A DNA stretch of 64,000 nt, taken from Mesorhizobium plurifarium (GTDB lineage: Bacteria; Pseudomonadota; Alphaproteobacteria; Rhizobiales; Rhizobiaceae). Shown in pieces: positions 28,078-36,999 of this stretch (within the stretch, counting starts at the first letter, position 1; each line of letters opens with the position of its first letter). The notes under the pieces were generated by a model. That model searched no databases. It worked only from the letters and a program-made list of their open reading frames with translations, and had not been told where the DNA came from. Location: the NCBI GenBank assembly GCA_000824785.1, contig CCNB01000006.1, positions 1 through 64,000 of the forward strand, written 5' to 3'. A program made the translations under genes and the position numbers.

Positions 28078-29073
28078 ATGCCTGCTCAGCCTTTCGACGA
28101 TTTCCGAAGCCTCCTGGCGGCCCTGCCGCCGGCCGATGACGCGGCGGGCGGCCGCGTCCGGGCACTGTTCGCCAAGGCCGACAAGCCGAAAGAATCACTG
28201 GGCAGGATCGAAGACATCGCGGCCTGGATTGCCACCTGGAGCGGGCGCGCGCCGCCGGCGATCAACCGGCCGCTGATGGCGGTCTTCGCCGGCAATCACG
28301 GCGCGGTCAGGCACGGCATCTCGCCGCGGCCGGTGGCGGCGACCGCCAATGAGGTCGAGCTCTGCGCCGCCGGCGGGGCTGCGATCAACCAGGTCTGCAT
28401 CGCCAACGATCTCGGCCTGAAGGTCTTCGACCTCGCGCTGGATATTCCCACGGGCGACATCGCCGAGGAGGATGCGCTCGATGAACGCGGCTGCGCCGCG
28501 ACCATGGCCTTCGGCATGGAGGCGGTCGCGGGCGGCGCCGATCTTCTGTGCCTGGGCGATCTCGGCGTCGGCAATTCGACGATCGCCGCCGCGCTTTGCG
28601 CCGCGCTGTTCGGCGGCGAGGGGGCCGACTGGGTCGGCCCCGGGGCGGGCGCCGATGCAATGATGATCGCGCGCAAGGCCGAGGTCGTCGATCGGGCGCT
28701 GGCATTCCATGGCCCGGGTCTGAGCGATCCGCTCGAGGCCTTGCGCCGGGTCGGCGGACGCGAGTTCGCGGCGATCTGCGGCGCCATTCTCGCCGCACGC
28801 ATGGAAAAGATTCCCGTGCTGCTCGACGGATTCGTGGCGACGGCGGCCGCCGCTGCCCTGCACGCGGCCAACCCCGGCACGCTCGATCACTGCCTGCTCG
28901 CCAGCCTGTCGCCCGAGCCCGGCCATGCCAAGGTGGCCGAACAGCTCGGATTGCGGCCGCTGCTCGATTTCGGCATCGGCCATGGCGAAGGGGTAGGGGC
29001 CGCTCTGGCCGCCGGTATCGTCAAGGCCGCGGCGTTGACAAGTTCGGGCATGGCGGTGGCGATCCGCCGTTAA
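28078..29073 (+). CDS. cobT: Nicotinate-nucleotide-dimethylbenzimidazole phosphoribosyltransferase
   Basis: This 331-residue enzyme makes alpha-ribazole phosphate for the lower ligand of cobalamin. It shows the CobT landmarks AGNHGAVRHGIS near residue 70, LGDLGVGNSTIAAAL near 160, and GIGHGEGVGAALA near the end, which contains the catalytic Glu. The length is as usual for the family. No cobS or other cobalamin gene is adjacent in the window. Confidence 0.93.
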   Translation: MPAQPFDDFRSLLAALPPADDAAGGRVRALFAKADKPKESLGRIEDIAAWIATWSGRAPPAINRPLMAVFAGNHGAVRHGISPRPVAATANEVELCAAGGAAINQVCIANDLGLKVFDLALDIPTGDIAEEDALDERGCAATMAFGMEAVAGGADLLCLGDLGVGNSTIAAALCAALFGGEGADWVGPGAGADAMMIARKAEVVDRALAFHGPGLSDPLEALRRVGGREFAAICGAILAARMEKIPVLLDGFVATAAAAALHAANPGTLDHCLLASLSPEPGHAKVAEQLGLRPLLDFGIGHGEGVGAALAAGIVKAAALTSSGMAVAIRR

Positions 29074-29108
29074 AGGTTCCAAGAGCCGCACTATCTCTTT
29101 GTTTTTAC

Positions 29109-29150
29109 GCAATTCCGGACGGAAACCGCTCACACTTCTCCTGGAATTGC
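29109..29150. repeat. Rhizobial intergenic palindrome, type 2, copy 1
   Basis: The ends GCAATTCCGGA and TCCTGGAATTGC form the arms of a 42-base palindrome. A second copy with a different, longer loop lies at 50620-50689. It lies between the convergent cobT and histidine kinase genes, just after the kinase stop. Confidence 0.65.
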
Positions 29151-29151
29151 T

Positions 29152-30678
29152 CTACCGGCGTCCACGTGTCGCCGCGACAGCCTTGGTCGGCAAGGCCGGC
29201 AATTCCTCCATCACCCGGCTCAGCGGGAAGATGGCGATCGCCTCGGTGCCTTCGCGCAGCTTGGAATGAAGCTCGAACGTGCCGCCATGCATGGCGAGCA
29301 GCCCCTGCACGATCGGCAGACCGAGGCCGGTGCCCTGTTCGGCGCTCTTGATGGCGATCGAACCCTGGCCGAAAGCGGAGAGCACCACCGGGATTTCCTC
29401 TTCCGGTATGCCCGGGCCGTTGTCCTTGACCGAAATGTACTGGCCGCCGCCGGCGGTCCAGCCCACGCGCACGCGCACTTCGCCGCCGGACGGGGTGAAC
29501 TTGATCGAGTTGGACAGGAGGTTGAGCGTGATCTGCCTGACGGCGCGTTCGTCGGCGAAGAGGCGCGGCAAGGTCTCCTCGAACTCCTGGATGATGCGGA
29601 TGTCCTTGTTGCGGGCGCGCAGCTCCATCATGTGGCAGCAGTCCTCGACGATGGTCACCAGCACGACCGGCTCCTCGTTGAGCTGATAGCGGCCGGCCTC
29701 GATGCGCGACAGGTCGAGGATCTCGTTGATCAGGTCGAGCAGGTGCTGTCCGGACTCGTGCACGTCATGGGCATAATCGCGATAGGTCGGATTGTTCATC
29801 GGACCCAGCACTTCATTGGCCATCACTTCGGAGAAGCCGAGGATGGCGTTGAGCGGCGTCCTGAGCTCATGGCTCATGGAGGCGAGGAAACGCGATTTCG
29901 CGAGGTTGGCGTCCTCGGCGCGCCGCCTTGCCTCGTCCGACATCGATTTCGCCGTCTCGACTTCGGCGATCAGCGCGTCCTTCTCCGAACGGAAGGACAG
30001 CACCATCAGCGACGCCTGGTTGAGGTGGCGCGCGACGTAACCGAAGAACGGAAGTGCGGCGATGAGCAGTGCCGCCATCGTGGCTTCGATCGGCGTCCAC
30101 AGACGCATGATGGTGTAGACATAAACGGCAACGGGAATGGCGAAAGTCGCGAACAGGGCGCCGCCAAGCGAGGAGGCCAAGACAGCCGTCATCGCCATCG
30201 CGACCAGGATCACCATGGCCTTGGCCACATGGAACTGGTCGATCTGGCATGTGTCGCAACCGATCCAGGCGAACCACGCCCAGCCAAGGCCGCATAGGAA
30301 ATGGCCGATCAGGAAGTCGCGGCGCGTCTGCACCGGGTCGAGCTCGGCCGCTTCGGTCCGCTCCACGCGACGCGCCATGAAAGCGACGATCGTGTAGCAA
30401 AGCAGCGTCGACAAGGCCCAGATGGTGATTGGGCCGTCCATGCCCGCCAGCCGGCCTGTCACCGCCACCGCGAGCACGAGCAGGGGAATCGCGATCGCGC
30501 TGACCACCATGGTGCGCGCATGCAGCTTCAGCAGTTCACGGTCGAAGTCGAGGCTGCCCGCCTGCTGCGAAAGGCGGTCGCGCGTCTTGCGCACCGCGCG
30601 CGCCACATCGCTGTTGCGGTGCGGTTTACGGCGGTCCACAATAAATTTATCCGCTGTGTTCGAGCGTTGCAAAGGCAT
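29152..30678 (-). CDS. Membrane sensor histidine kinase (DivJ/PleC-like core)
   Basis: The 508-residue kinase has about six membrane segments in residues ~55-215, a coiled region, and a HisKA/HATPase core. The core has H-box ASMSHELRTPLNAILGFSEVM near residue 270, N-box LNLLSNSIKFTPSGG, and the G1 and G2 motifs VKDNGPGI and GTGLGLPI. The H-box wording is that of the alphaproteobacterial PleC/DivJ/PdhS cell-cycle group, but many rhizobial kinases share it, so the assignment is tentative. No response regulator gene is adjacent. The odd Cys pair in CDTCQ lies between helices and could be redox-sensitive. Confidence 0.85.
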   Translation of the reverse strand: MPLQRSNTADKFIVDRRKPHRNSDVARAVRKTRDRLSQQAGSLDFDRELLKLHARTMVVSAIAIPLLVLAVAVTGRLAGMDGPITIWALSTLLCYTIVAFMARRVERTEAAELDPVQTRRDFLIGHFLCGLGWAWFAWIGCDTCQIDQFHVAKAMVILVAMAMTAVLASSLGGALFATFAIPVAVYVYTIMRLWTPIEATMAALLIAALPFFGYVARHLNQASLMVLSFRSEKDALIAEVETAKSMSDEARRRAEDANLAKSRFLASMSHELRTPLNAILGFSEVMANEVLGPMNNPTYRDYAHDVHESGQHLLDLINEILDLSRIEAGRYQLNEEPVVLVTIVEDCCHMMELRARNKDIRIIQEFEETLPRLFADERAVRQITLNLLSNSIKFTPSGGEVRVRVGWTAGGGQYISVKDNGPGIPEEEIPVVLSAFGQGSIAIKSAEQGTGLGLPIVQGLLAMHGGTFELHSKLREGTEAIAIFPLSRVMEELPALPTKAVAATRGRR

Positions 30679-30754
30679 ACAGACTTCAATTTCTGCGCGC
30701 AGCGACTATCAGTTCGTTAAGCTACGTTCGAATGATTAAGAGACTGTTTGCCAT

Positions 30755-31378
30755 ATGAGCCGTTTCGGGCCGCGAGGACCGCGCCGACGCTACGCGGCGA
30801 GCCCGCCGCGCAGCCTCGGGCGCAAGCTGCTGGACTATGGGCTGGCCTTCCTCTTGCTCGGGTTGCTCATCCTGGTGGCGGCGCGGCTCGATCGCTTCGA
30901 GACGCGCAAGGAGCAAGGCACGGCAATCGTCAATGACGGTGATTCGATCACGCTCGGGAGCGAACGCATCCGCATGCGCGGCATCGACGCTCCGGAATAT
31001 CAGCAGACCTGCCAGAAGGCCGGCGCCGACTATCCCTGCGGCAAGCTGGCGCGGCAATCGCTGGTGCGGCTGATCGCCGGCAGGCCGGTTTCCTGCAGCG
31101 GCTGGCAGCGCGACCGCTACGGCCGCCTGCTCGGAGATTGCAGGGCGGGCGACACTGACCTGAACAAGGCCCAGGTGCAGGCCGGATGGGCGGTTGCCTT
31201 CGGCGGCTTCGAAACCGAGGAAGCGGTGGCGAGAGCGGCCAAGGCCGGCATCTGGGCAGGCACTTTCGAGGAGCCGCAGCAATGGCGCGACAGCCATCAT
31301 GACGCGCCGGTCGAGAGAAAGCATGGCATGCTGGCCTCGTTCGGCGATGCGTTGCGCGAATTTGTTCGCTTCTGGTGA
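30755..31378 (+). CDS. Thermonuclease-family (SNase-like) protein with membrane anchor
   Basis: The 207-residue product has an N-terminal membrane span (~27-45) and a staphylococcal-nuclease-like OB-fold domain: VNDGDSITLGSERIRMRGIDAPE, then RDRYGRLLGDC and NKAQVQAGWAVAF. The key Asp, Arg and Glu positions of the family are recognisable. It is probably periplasmic. The GST gene follows directly. Confidence 0.87.
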   Translation: MSRFGPRGPRRRYAASPPRSLGRKLLDYGLAFLLLGLLILVAARLDRFETRKEQGTAIVNDGDSITLGSERIRMRGIDAPEYQQTCQKAGADYPCGKLARQSLVRLIAGRPVSCSGWQRDRYGRLLGDCRAGDTDLNKAQVQAGWAVAFGGFETEEAVARAAKAGIWAGTFEEPQQWRDSHHDAPVERKHGMLASFGDALREFVRFW

Positions 31379-31425
31379 TGGGCGGACCCGCGCCTTATGA
31401 TCCGGTGGAGAAGCTGGAGGATGGA

Positions 31426-32037
31426 ATGAAGCTGTTCGACGGTGGCCGCGCGCCCAATCCCCGACGCGTGCGCGTCTTCCTTGCCGAGAAGGGGCTGACG
31501 GTGCCGCTGGTGCCCGTCGACATGGGCGCGCTGGAACATCGCGGCGAAGAGGTGGCTGGGCGCAATCCGCTGCGGCGCCTGCCGGTGCTCGAGCTCGACG
31601 ACGGCACCATCATCACCGAATCGATCGCCATTTGCCGCTATTTCGAGGAGCTCCATCCCGAGCCCGCGCTGTTCGGCACGGGCGCGCTCGGCAAGGCAAA
31701 AGTCGAGATGTGGCAAAGGCGCATGGAACTGAACCTGATGGCCAGCGTCGCCGCGGCGTTCCGGCATATCCATCCGGCGATGAAGGAATGGGAGGTGCCG
31801 CAAATTCCGGAATGGGGCGAGGCCAACAAGCCGAAAGCGATCGAATTCCTGCACCTGCTCGACCATGAACTGGCGGAGCGCGAATTCGCCGCCGGCGATG
31901 CCTATTCGGTCGCCGACATCACCGGCATGATCGCCATCGATTTCATGAAACCGGCCCGCATCAAGGTGCCGGAGGAATGCACGAACGTGCTGCGCTGGTA
32001 CGCGGCGCTTACAAGCCGGCCGAGCGCGACGGCCTGA
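31426..32037 (+). CDS. Glutathione S-transferase family protein
   Basis: The 203-residue protein has the thioredoxin-like N-domain (MKLFDGGRAPNPRRVRVFLAEKG, NPLRRLPVLELDDGTIITESIAICRYFEE) and an all-alpha C-domain. The ATG at 31426, five bases after GGAGG, gives the normal GST length; a GTG at 31375 overlapping the nuclease stop would add 17 residues and is less likely. The substrate is unknown. Confidence 0.87.
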   Translation: MKLFDGGRAPNPRRVRVFLAEKGLTVPLVPVDMGALEHRGEEVAGRNPLRRLPVLELDDGTIITESIAICRYFEELHPEPALFGTGALGKAKVEMWQRRMELNLMASVAAAFRHIHPAMKEWEVPQIPEWGEANKPKAIEFLHLLDHELAEREFAAGDAYSVADITGMIAIDFMKPARIKVPEECTNVLRWYAALTSRPSATA

Positions 32038-32065
32038 GCGACCGAAATTGGATAATCCGCCCGAT

Positions 32066-32683
32066 ATGAGCCAAGCGCTGGAGCGCCTTACCGAAAGGGT
32101 GCGGGCCTGTCGTATTTGCATCGATGAGCCCCGTGGCCAGCCTTTGCCGCATGAGCCGCGGCCGGTGCTGCAGCCGTCCTCGACGGCGCGGATACTGCTT
32201 GCCGGCCAGGCGCCGGGCACCAAGGTGCATCTGTCGGGCATGCCGTTCACCGACGCCTCGGGGGACCGGCTGAGAAACTGGCTCGGCGTCAGCGCGCAGG
32301 AATTCTACGACACGGAAAAGTTCGCCATCGTGCCGATGGGCTTTTGCTTTCCCGGCCAGGACGCCAAGGGCGGCGACCTGCCGCCGCGCCGCGAATGCGC
32401 GCCCGCCTGGCGCTCGGACCTGATGGCGCTGATGCCCCAGATCGACCTGGTGCTGACCATCGGTGGTTATGCGCAGGCATGGCATATGGGCACGACACGC
32501 CTGCCGTCGCTGACCGAGACGGTCAGGAACTGGCGCGCCATATGGGATGGACCATCCATTCCGAAAGTGCTGCCGCTGCCGCATCCGTCCTGGCGAAACA
32601 CCGGCTGGCTGAAGAAGAATCCCTGGTTTGAAATGGATTTGCTGCCCTTCCTGAGATCGGAAATCCGCTATCGCATCGATTAG
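32066..32683 (+). CDS. Uracil-DNA glycosylase-like family protein
   Basis: The 205-residue protein belongs to the UDG-like superfamily (PF03167): RACRICIDEPRG with two Cys at the start, ILLAGQAPGTKVHLSGMPFTDASGDRL as the catalytic-loop region, and LPLPHPSWRN at the end. It is the small 'uracil-DNA glycosylase family' variant whose DNA repair activity is often untested. ATG 32066 was preferred over a TTG six codons upstream. Confidence 0.83.
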   Translation: MSQALERLTERVRACRICIDEPRGQPLPHEPRPVLQPSSTARILLAGQAPGTKVHLSGMPFTDASGDRLRNWLGVSAQEFYDTEKFAIVPMGFCFPGQDAKGGDLPPRRECAPAWRSDLMALMPQIDLVLTIGGYAQAWHMGTTRLPSLTETVRNWRAIWDGPSIPKVLPLPHPSWRNTGWLKKNPWFEMDLLPFLRSEIRYRID

Positions 32684-32790
32684 GCATTCTGCAAGATATC
32701 ACTCGCTTTTCGTGCCTTTGGCAGAATTTCTTTCTTGTTAAAGGCCTCGATAAAAGGGATTATGGCGAAACTATTCCCCTGGAGCTTCCC

Positions 32791-33282
32791 ATGGATCGCC
32801 TCGACAGAAAAATTCTCCGCCTCCTGCAGGAGGACGCGACGCTCGCGGTCGCCGATGTCGCCAAGAAAGTCGGCTTGTCGACCACGCCGTGCTGGCGGCG
32901 CATCCAGAAGCTTGAGGAGGAGGGGGTCATCAGGCGGCGCGTCGCCATCCTCGACCATGAGAAGGTCAATGTGCGCGTCACCGTCTTCGTGTCGATCCGC
33001 ACCAATTCGCACAGCCATGAATGGCTGCGGCGCTTCTCCGAGGTGATCCAGGAATTCCCTGAGGTGGTCGAGTTCTACCGCATGAGCGGCGACGTCGATT
33101 ACCTGCTGCGCGTGGTGGTTCCCGACATCGCGGCTTACGACGCATTCTACAAGCGGCTGATCGCCAAGATCGAGATCCGCGACGTCTCGTCGTCCTTCGC
33201 CATGGAGCAGATCAAGTACACGACGGAAATCCCGCTCGACTACATGGTGCTGGACAAGGAATCGGGCGCGAACGCGGCATGA
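32791..33282 (+). CDS. Lrp/AsnC-family transcriptional regulator
   Basis: The 163-residue regulator has the N-terminal AsnC-type helix-turn-helix (LDRKILRLLQEDATLAVADVAKKVGLSTTPCWRRIQKLEEEGVI) and a C-terminal RAM ligand-binding domain (VVEFYRMSGDVDYLLRVVVPDI). It probably senses an amino acid. No divergent target gene is adjacent, so it may be autoregulated from the AT-richer stretch at 32700-32780. Confidence 0.9.
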   Translation: MDRLDRKILRLLQEDATLAVADVAKKVGLSTTPCWRRIQKLEEEGVIRRRVAILDHEKVNVRVTVFVSIRTNSHSHEWLRRFSEVIQEFPEVVEFYRMSGDVDYLLRVVVPDIAAYDAFYKRLIAKIEIRDVSSSFAMEQIKYTTEIPLDYMVLDKESGANAA

Positions 33283-33303
33283 CACTGGTTGCGCCGATCG
33301 ACC

Positions 33304-33876
33304 TTAATTCTTCTTTTTGTTGAGGAAATTCCACGGCGAGTTGACCGGCAGCGTGACCGTGTCCGGCACGCTGTCGACGCTCGTCACCTCGGCCTTGCGC
33401 ACGGTGTAGCCGGATTGGACGATCGAGACGCCGTCGAGGATGAAGAGCTGGCTTTTCTCCATGCCGGGCTTCAGCACGCCGGTGACCGCGACCGGCTCGT
33501 AGGCCTCTGTCATCTTGTAGGGATGTGCCGGCGTCACCAGCACGATCTGGTTCGGCGGCGGCGTCGGCATGTGGCTGCAGGCGCCGGTCCACGGCACCAG
33601 CAGGAATTGGTAGACGAGGTCACCCTCGCGGTCGACCGGCAGTGCATAGCCGGCTAGTTGTATCGTCTTGCCCCGCAGATCGAACGACAAGGTCTCGCCG
33701 TGGTCGGGCAGTTTTGCCGCGATCATCGGCAGGTTCGCGTCCTCGGCTATCGCTTGCGTCGCCGGACGGAGATCCTTCCAGAAGATATGCGCGACATCGG
33801 CCGAGGCATGGGCTCCCGAGGCAACGAGCAGGAGCACCGCCGCCAACGTCGCGCATGATCTGAAACGCTTGTTCAT
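33304..33876 (-). CDS. DUF3299 domain exported protein
   Basis: The 190-residue protein has a signal peptide ending near GAHASA and a DUF3299 core: LRGKTIQLAGYALPVDREGDLVYQFLLVPWTGACSHMPTPPPNQIV. The Cys-His cluster in GACSHMPTPPPNQ suggests metal or haem binding. The ATG at 33876 follows a GGAG-type site. It converges with the Lrp gene, leaving only 21 bases between the stops. Function unknown. Confidence 0.83.
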   Translation of the reverse strand: MNKRFRSCATLAAVLLLVASGAHASADVAHIFWKDLRPATQAIAEDANLPMIAAKLPDHGETLSFDLRGKTIQLAGYALPVDREGDLVYQFLLVPWTGACSHMPTPPPNQIVLVTPAHPYKMTEAYEPVAVTGVLKPGMEKSQLFILDGVSIVQSGYTVRKAEVTSVDSVPDTVTLPVNSPWNFLNKKKN

Positions 33877-33940
33877 GATCGCTCCATCCTCCGCGAGTGG
33901 ATTTGCGGAATCGAGTAAAAGCATCGTGACCGGTCAGGGC

Positions 33941-34519
33941 TCAACGGTTCAGCCGCATGACATGCCGGCGCGTGCCGGCGGTTCCGGTCTCTTGGAAGCC
34001 TCGCGCGGCGAACATGTCGCGAAAGCCCATGAAGCGATAGCTGGGTGCTGCTTCGTCGACAGGATAGGCCTCGATGATAAGCGCACCTTTGGAGAAGGCG
34101 TGGTCGATCGCGGCGTCGAGCAGGGCGGAAGCCAGCCCGCCGCCACGCAAAGCCCTCGGCACATAGAAGCAGACGATCGACCATATGCCGGTCTCGGAGT
34201 CGTCCTGCTGCTTTGAAAGTCTTCGGTAGGTTTCGCGCGGCGCGACCGAGCACCAGCCGACCGGTCCGCCGTCCAACTCGGCGAGGATGCCGACCGGGGT
34301 ACCGGCATCGATCAGCGCCATCATCATGCGCTTCTTCTCGTCGTTCTGGACATGCTCGCGGCTGGAATGGCGCCAGGCCATGCACCAGCAATATTTCGGC
34401 GCGCCCGGCTGCTCGAACAGCGATTCGAAACGGCCACGCGTTTCCCGCGTCACCTCGATGAAGCGGATGGAAGCGGGGTCAAGTTTTTCTGGCGGCGAGT
34501 CGTTCGAGTTGCTTGGCAT
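33941..34519 (-). CDS. GNAT-family N-acetyltransferase
   Basis: The 192-residue protein shows the acetyl-CoA-binding GNAT pattern (IVCFYVPRALRGGGLASALLDAAIDHAFSKGALIIEAYPVD) and the C-terminal GFRDMFAARGFQE region. The acceptor is unknown. Its first 14 codons overlap the end of the AlkD-like gene by 41 bases, so translation is probably coupled or the true start is slightly downstream. Confidence 0.85.
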   Translation of the reverse strand: MPSNSNDSPPEKLDPASIRFIEVTRETRGRFESLFEQPGAPKYCWCMAWRHSSREHVQNDEKKRMMMALIDAGTPVGILAELDGGPVGWCSVAPRETYRRLSKQQDDSETGIWSIVCFYVPRALRGGGLASALLDAAIDHAFSKGALIIEAYPVDEAAPSYRFMGFRDMFAARGFQETGTAGTRRHVMRLNR

Positions 34520-35183
34520 CCGTCAGTTCCTTCACCGCGTCCTTGCCGATCCAGCGTGCCGTCTTGTCCGGCGATGCCGCCAGTTTCTCCGCCAGGGCAA
34601 GGGCAGGGGCGTGCAGGCTCATGGAGCGCTTGCCGATCTGCCGCAGCGCCCAATTCACCGCTTTCTTCACGAAATTGCGCGGGTCGCCGGCATGTTTCTC
34701 GATCAGCGGCAGATAGGCAAGGAAGGTCGCGTCCGGTTCCTTCTTGAGATGCACCGCGCTCCAGGCCAGCATGGCAAAGGCGGTGCGGCGGACGAATTCG
34801 CGTTCGTCTTCGGCGAACCCGTCGATCAGATCGCGCCAGAACGGCGTTTCGGCGAACAGGTCGGCGACGGTATCGACGATCTCCCAGCTGTCGAAATCGG
34901 CGGCCCAGCGCCGGCATTGACCGATGTCGAGCTTCTTCGGCTCGCCCGTGAAGGCGGCCATCAGCCGCGCCTCGCGAATGCCGCTCTTCCACAGCAGCAG
35001 CGCGCGTTCATGGTTCTTCCTGACCTTGCGCGCCAGCGGCCGCAATTCGGAATTGCCGATACCAAGCGCGGTCGCGGTGTTGATGCCGAAGCGCGCCATG
35101 CCGGTCAGGTTTTCCGCCACACCGATCGAGCGCAGATGAGCGACGATGTCGTCGGCGCTCCAGCTCGGATCAGGCAGGGGCAT
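34479..35183 (-). CDS. DNA alkylation repair protein (AlkD-like HEAT-repeat glycosylase)
   Basis: The 234-residue protein is all-helical with the AlkD family markers GIGNSELRPLARKVRKNHE, FDSWEIVDTVAD and RNFVKKAVNWALRQIGKRS. AlkD-type enzymes excise bulky or cationic alkylated bases without base flipping. It overlaps the GNAT gene downstream and follows the dehydrogenase by 8 bases on the same strand. Confidence 0.87.
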   Translation of the reverse strand: MPLPDPSWSADDIVAHLRSIGVAENLTGMARFGINTATALGIGNSELRPLARKVRKNHERALLLWKSGIREARLMAAFTGEPKKLDIGQCRRWAADFDSWEIVDTVADLFAETPFWRDLIDGFAEDEREFVRRTAFAMLAWSAVHLKKEPDATFLAYLPLIEKHAGDPRNFVKKAVNWALRQIGKRSMSLHAPALALAEKLAASPDKTARWIGKDAVKELTDAKQLERLAARKT

Positions 35184-35191
35184 TGCGACGC

Positions 35192-36061
35192 CTAGCGCTC
35201 CAGGCGCGCCAGCAGCGAGGACGTGTCCCAGCGCTTGCCGCCCATGTCCTGCACATCCTTGTAGAACTGGTCGACAAGCGCGGTCACCGGCAGCTTGGCG
35301 CCGTTGCGGTTGGCCTCCGCCAGGCAGATGCCGAGGTCCTTGCGCATCCAGTCGACGGCGAAGCCGAAATCATATTTGCCGGCATTCATCGTCTTGTGGC
35401 GGTTTTCCATCTGCCAGGAACCGGCTGCCCCCTTCGAGATCACCTCGACCACCTTCTCGATATCGAGGCCTGCCTTCTTGCCGAAATGAATGCCCTCGGC
35501 CAGTCCCTGGACGAGGCCGGCAATGGCGATCTGGTTGATCATCTTCGTCAGCTGGCCGGCGCCGGCCGAGCCCATCAGGCCGATCATGCGGGCGTAGGCG
35601 TCAATGACGGGCCGCGCCTTGTCGAAGGCGGCCTCATCGCCGCCGACCATGACGGTCAGCACGCCGTTCTCGGCGCCGGCCTGGCCGCCGGACACCGGCG
35701 CGTCGAGGAAGGAGAAGCCCGCCTGGCGCGCCGCTTCGTCGAGCTCGCGCGCGACCTCGGCCGAGGCGGTGGTGTTGTCGATGAAGACGGAACCCTTCTT
35801 CATGGCCGCGAAGGCGCCGTTCGGGCCGGTCGTCACTGAACGCAGATCATCGTCATTGCCGACGCAGGAGAAGACGAAGTCCTTGCCCTCGGCAGCCTCT
35901 GCCGGCGTCAGCGCCAGTTTGCCGCCATGCTGGGCCACCCACTGCTCGGCCTTTGCCTTGGTGCGGTTATAGACGGTGACGTCATGCTCGCCCTTGTTCC
36001 TGAGGTGCCCGGCCATCGGATAGCCCATGACGCCAAGACCGAGAAATGCAACCGATGCCAT
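35192..36061 (-). CDS. 3-hydroxyisobutyrate dehydrogenase-family NAD(P)-dependent reductase
   Basis: The 289-residue enzyme is a beta-hydroxyacid dehydrogenase: the Rossmann motif FLGLGVMGYPMAGHL at the N-terminus, the substrate loop DAPVSGGQAGAENG near 120, and GSAGAGQLTKMINQIA near 165 with the catalytic Lys. It could be a 3-hydroxyisobutyrate dehydrogenase, tartronate-semialdehyde reductase or related enzyme; the sequence does not decide. The ATG at 36061 gives the standard length; the longer frame runs into the intergenic region. Confidence 0.88.
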   Translation of the reverse strand: MASVAFLGLGVMGYPMAGHLRNKGEHDVTVYNRTKAKAEQWVAQHGGKLALTPAEAAEGKDFVFSCVGNDDDLRSVTTGPNGAFAAMKKGSVFIDNTTASAEVARELDEAARQAGFSFLDAPVSGGQAGAENGVLTVMVGGDEAAFDKARPVIDAYARMIGLMGSAGAGQLTKMINQIAIAGLVQGLAEGIHFGKKAGLDIEKVVEVISKGAAGSWQMENRHKTMNAGKYDFGFAVDWMRKDLGICLAEANRNGAKLPVTALVDQFYKDVQDMGGKRWDTSSLLARLER

Positions 36062-36174
36062 AAGCCTGCCTTCCAACAAAACACGGTTTCCAGTGGCCGA
36101 AGGTCTAGGCCATGCGAAAAATTCGTCAAGGCACGCAGCGCCGCATCGACTGGTGCAGGCCTGAACGGTTTGAT

Positions 36175-36999
36175 CTAGCGATGCAAATGGACGGTGATCC
36201 GACGCTCGATCCATTCGACGCCGTGGCGCAGGATCTCGACCATCACCAGATAGACGATCGCCACCCAGATATAGGCCTGGATGTCGAAGGATTTCGCGTA
36301 GGCGAGCTTGGCGTTGCCCATCAGATCGTAGACGGTGATGATGGCGACGATCGCCGAGGCCTTGATCATTAGGATGAGCTCGTTGCCGTAGGGCCTGAGC
36401 GCGACGATGATCGCCTGCGGCAGCACCACCTTGCGCAACGTCTGCAATTTGTGCAGGCCGAGCGAAGCGGCACCTTCCCATTGGCCGCGCGGCACGCTTT
36501 CGATGGCGCCGCGCAGGATTTCCGCCTGGTAGGCGGCGGTGTTGAGCGAAAAGGCAAAGACGCCGCAGTAGAAGGCTTCGCGGAAGAACCACCACAGCCC
36601 GACCGTCTCAAGCTCTGGCCGGAACGAGCCGATGCCGTAATAGACCAGGTAGGTCTGCACGAGCAGCGGCGTGCCGCGGAAGAAATAGACGTAGCAATAG
36701 GCAAGCCCGGACAGGATCGGGTCCTTCGACATGCGGCCATAGGCGACCGGAAGCGACAGGATGGCGCCGAGGACCATGGAGATCGCCACCAGCGACAGGG
36801 TGGTTCCCAAGCCTTGAAGATAGGCCGGCGCGTATCTGGCGAAGAACTCGGGATTCCAGGCGTAGACCAGGTAGGCCACGATGCCGGCGCCGAACAGAAT
36901 CCAGATGCCGACCAGCGCGTAGCCGAGGATGCGGGCTCGCGGCCAGCCGCGCGCTTGCGGCGGCGGCTTGTCGATGGCGATAGCCTGGCTGACGCTCAT
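36175..36999 (-). CDS. Basic-amino-acid-type ABC transporter permease (HisM-like)
   Basis: The 274-residue permease has an N-terminal membrane span (~25-50) and a BPD_transp_1 domain with FFRGTPLLVQTYLVYYG and the EAA loop QWEGAASLGLHKLQTLRKVVLPQA. Its ATG overlaps the stop of the preceding permease as ATGA. With that protein it forms a heteromeric channel of the histidine/lysine/arginine/octopine type. Confidence 0.88.
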   Translation of the reverse strand: MSVSQAIAIDKPPPQARGWPRARILGYALVGIWILFGAGIVAYLVYAWNPEFFARYAPAYLQGLGTTLSLVAISMVLGAILSLPVAYGRMSKDPILSGLAYCYVYFFRGTPLLVQTYLVYYGIGSFRPELETVGLWWFFREAFYCGVFAFSLNTAAYQAEILRGAIESVPRGQWEGAASLGLHKLQTLRKVVLPQAIIVALRPYGNELILMIKASAIVAIITVYDLMGNAKLAYAKSFDIQAYIWVAIVYLVMVEILRHGVEWIERRITVHLHR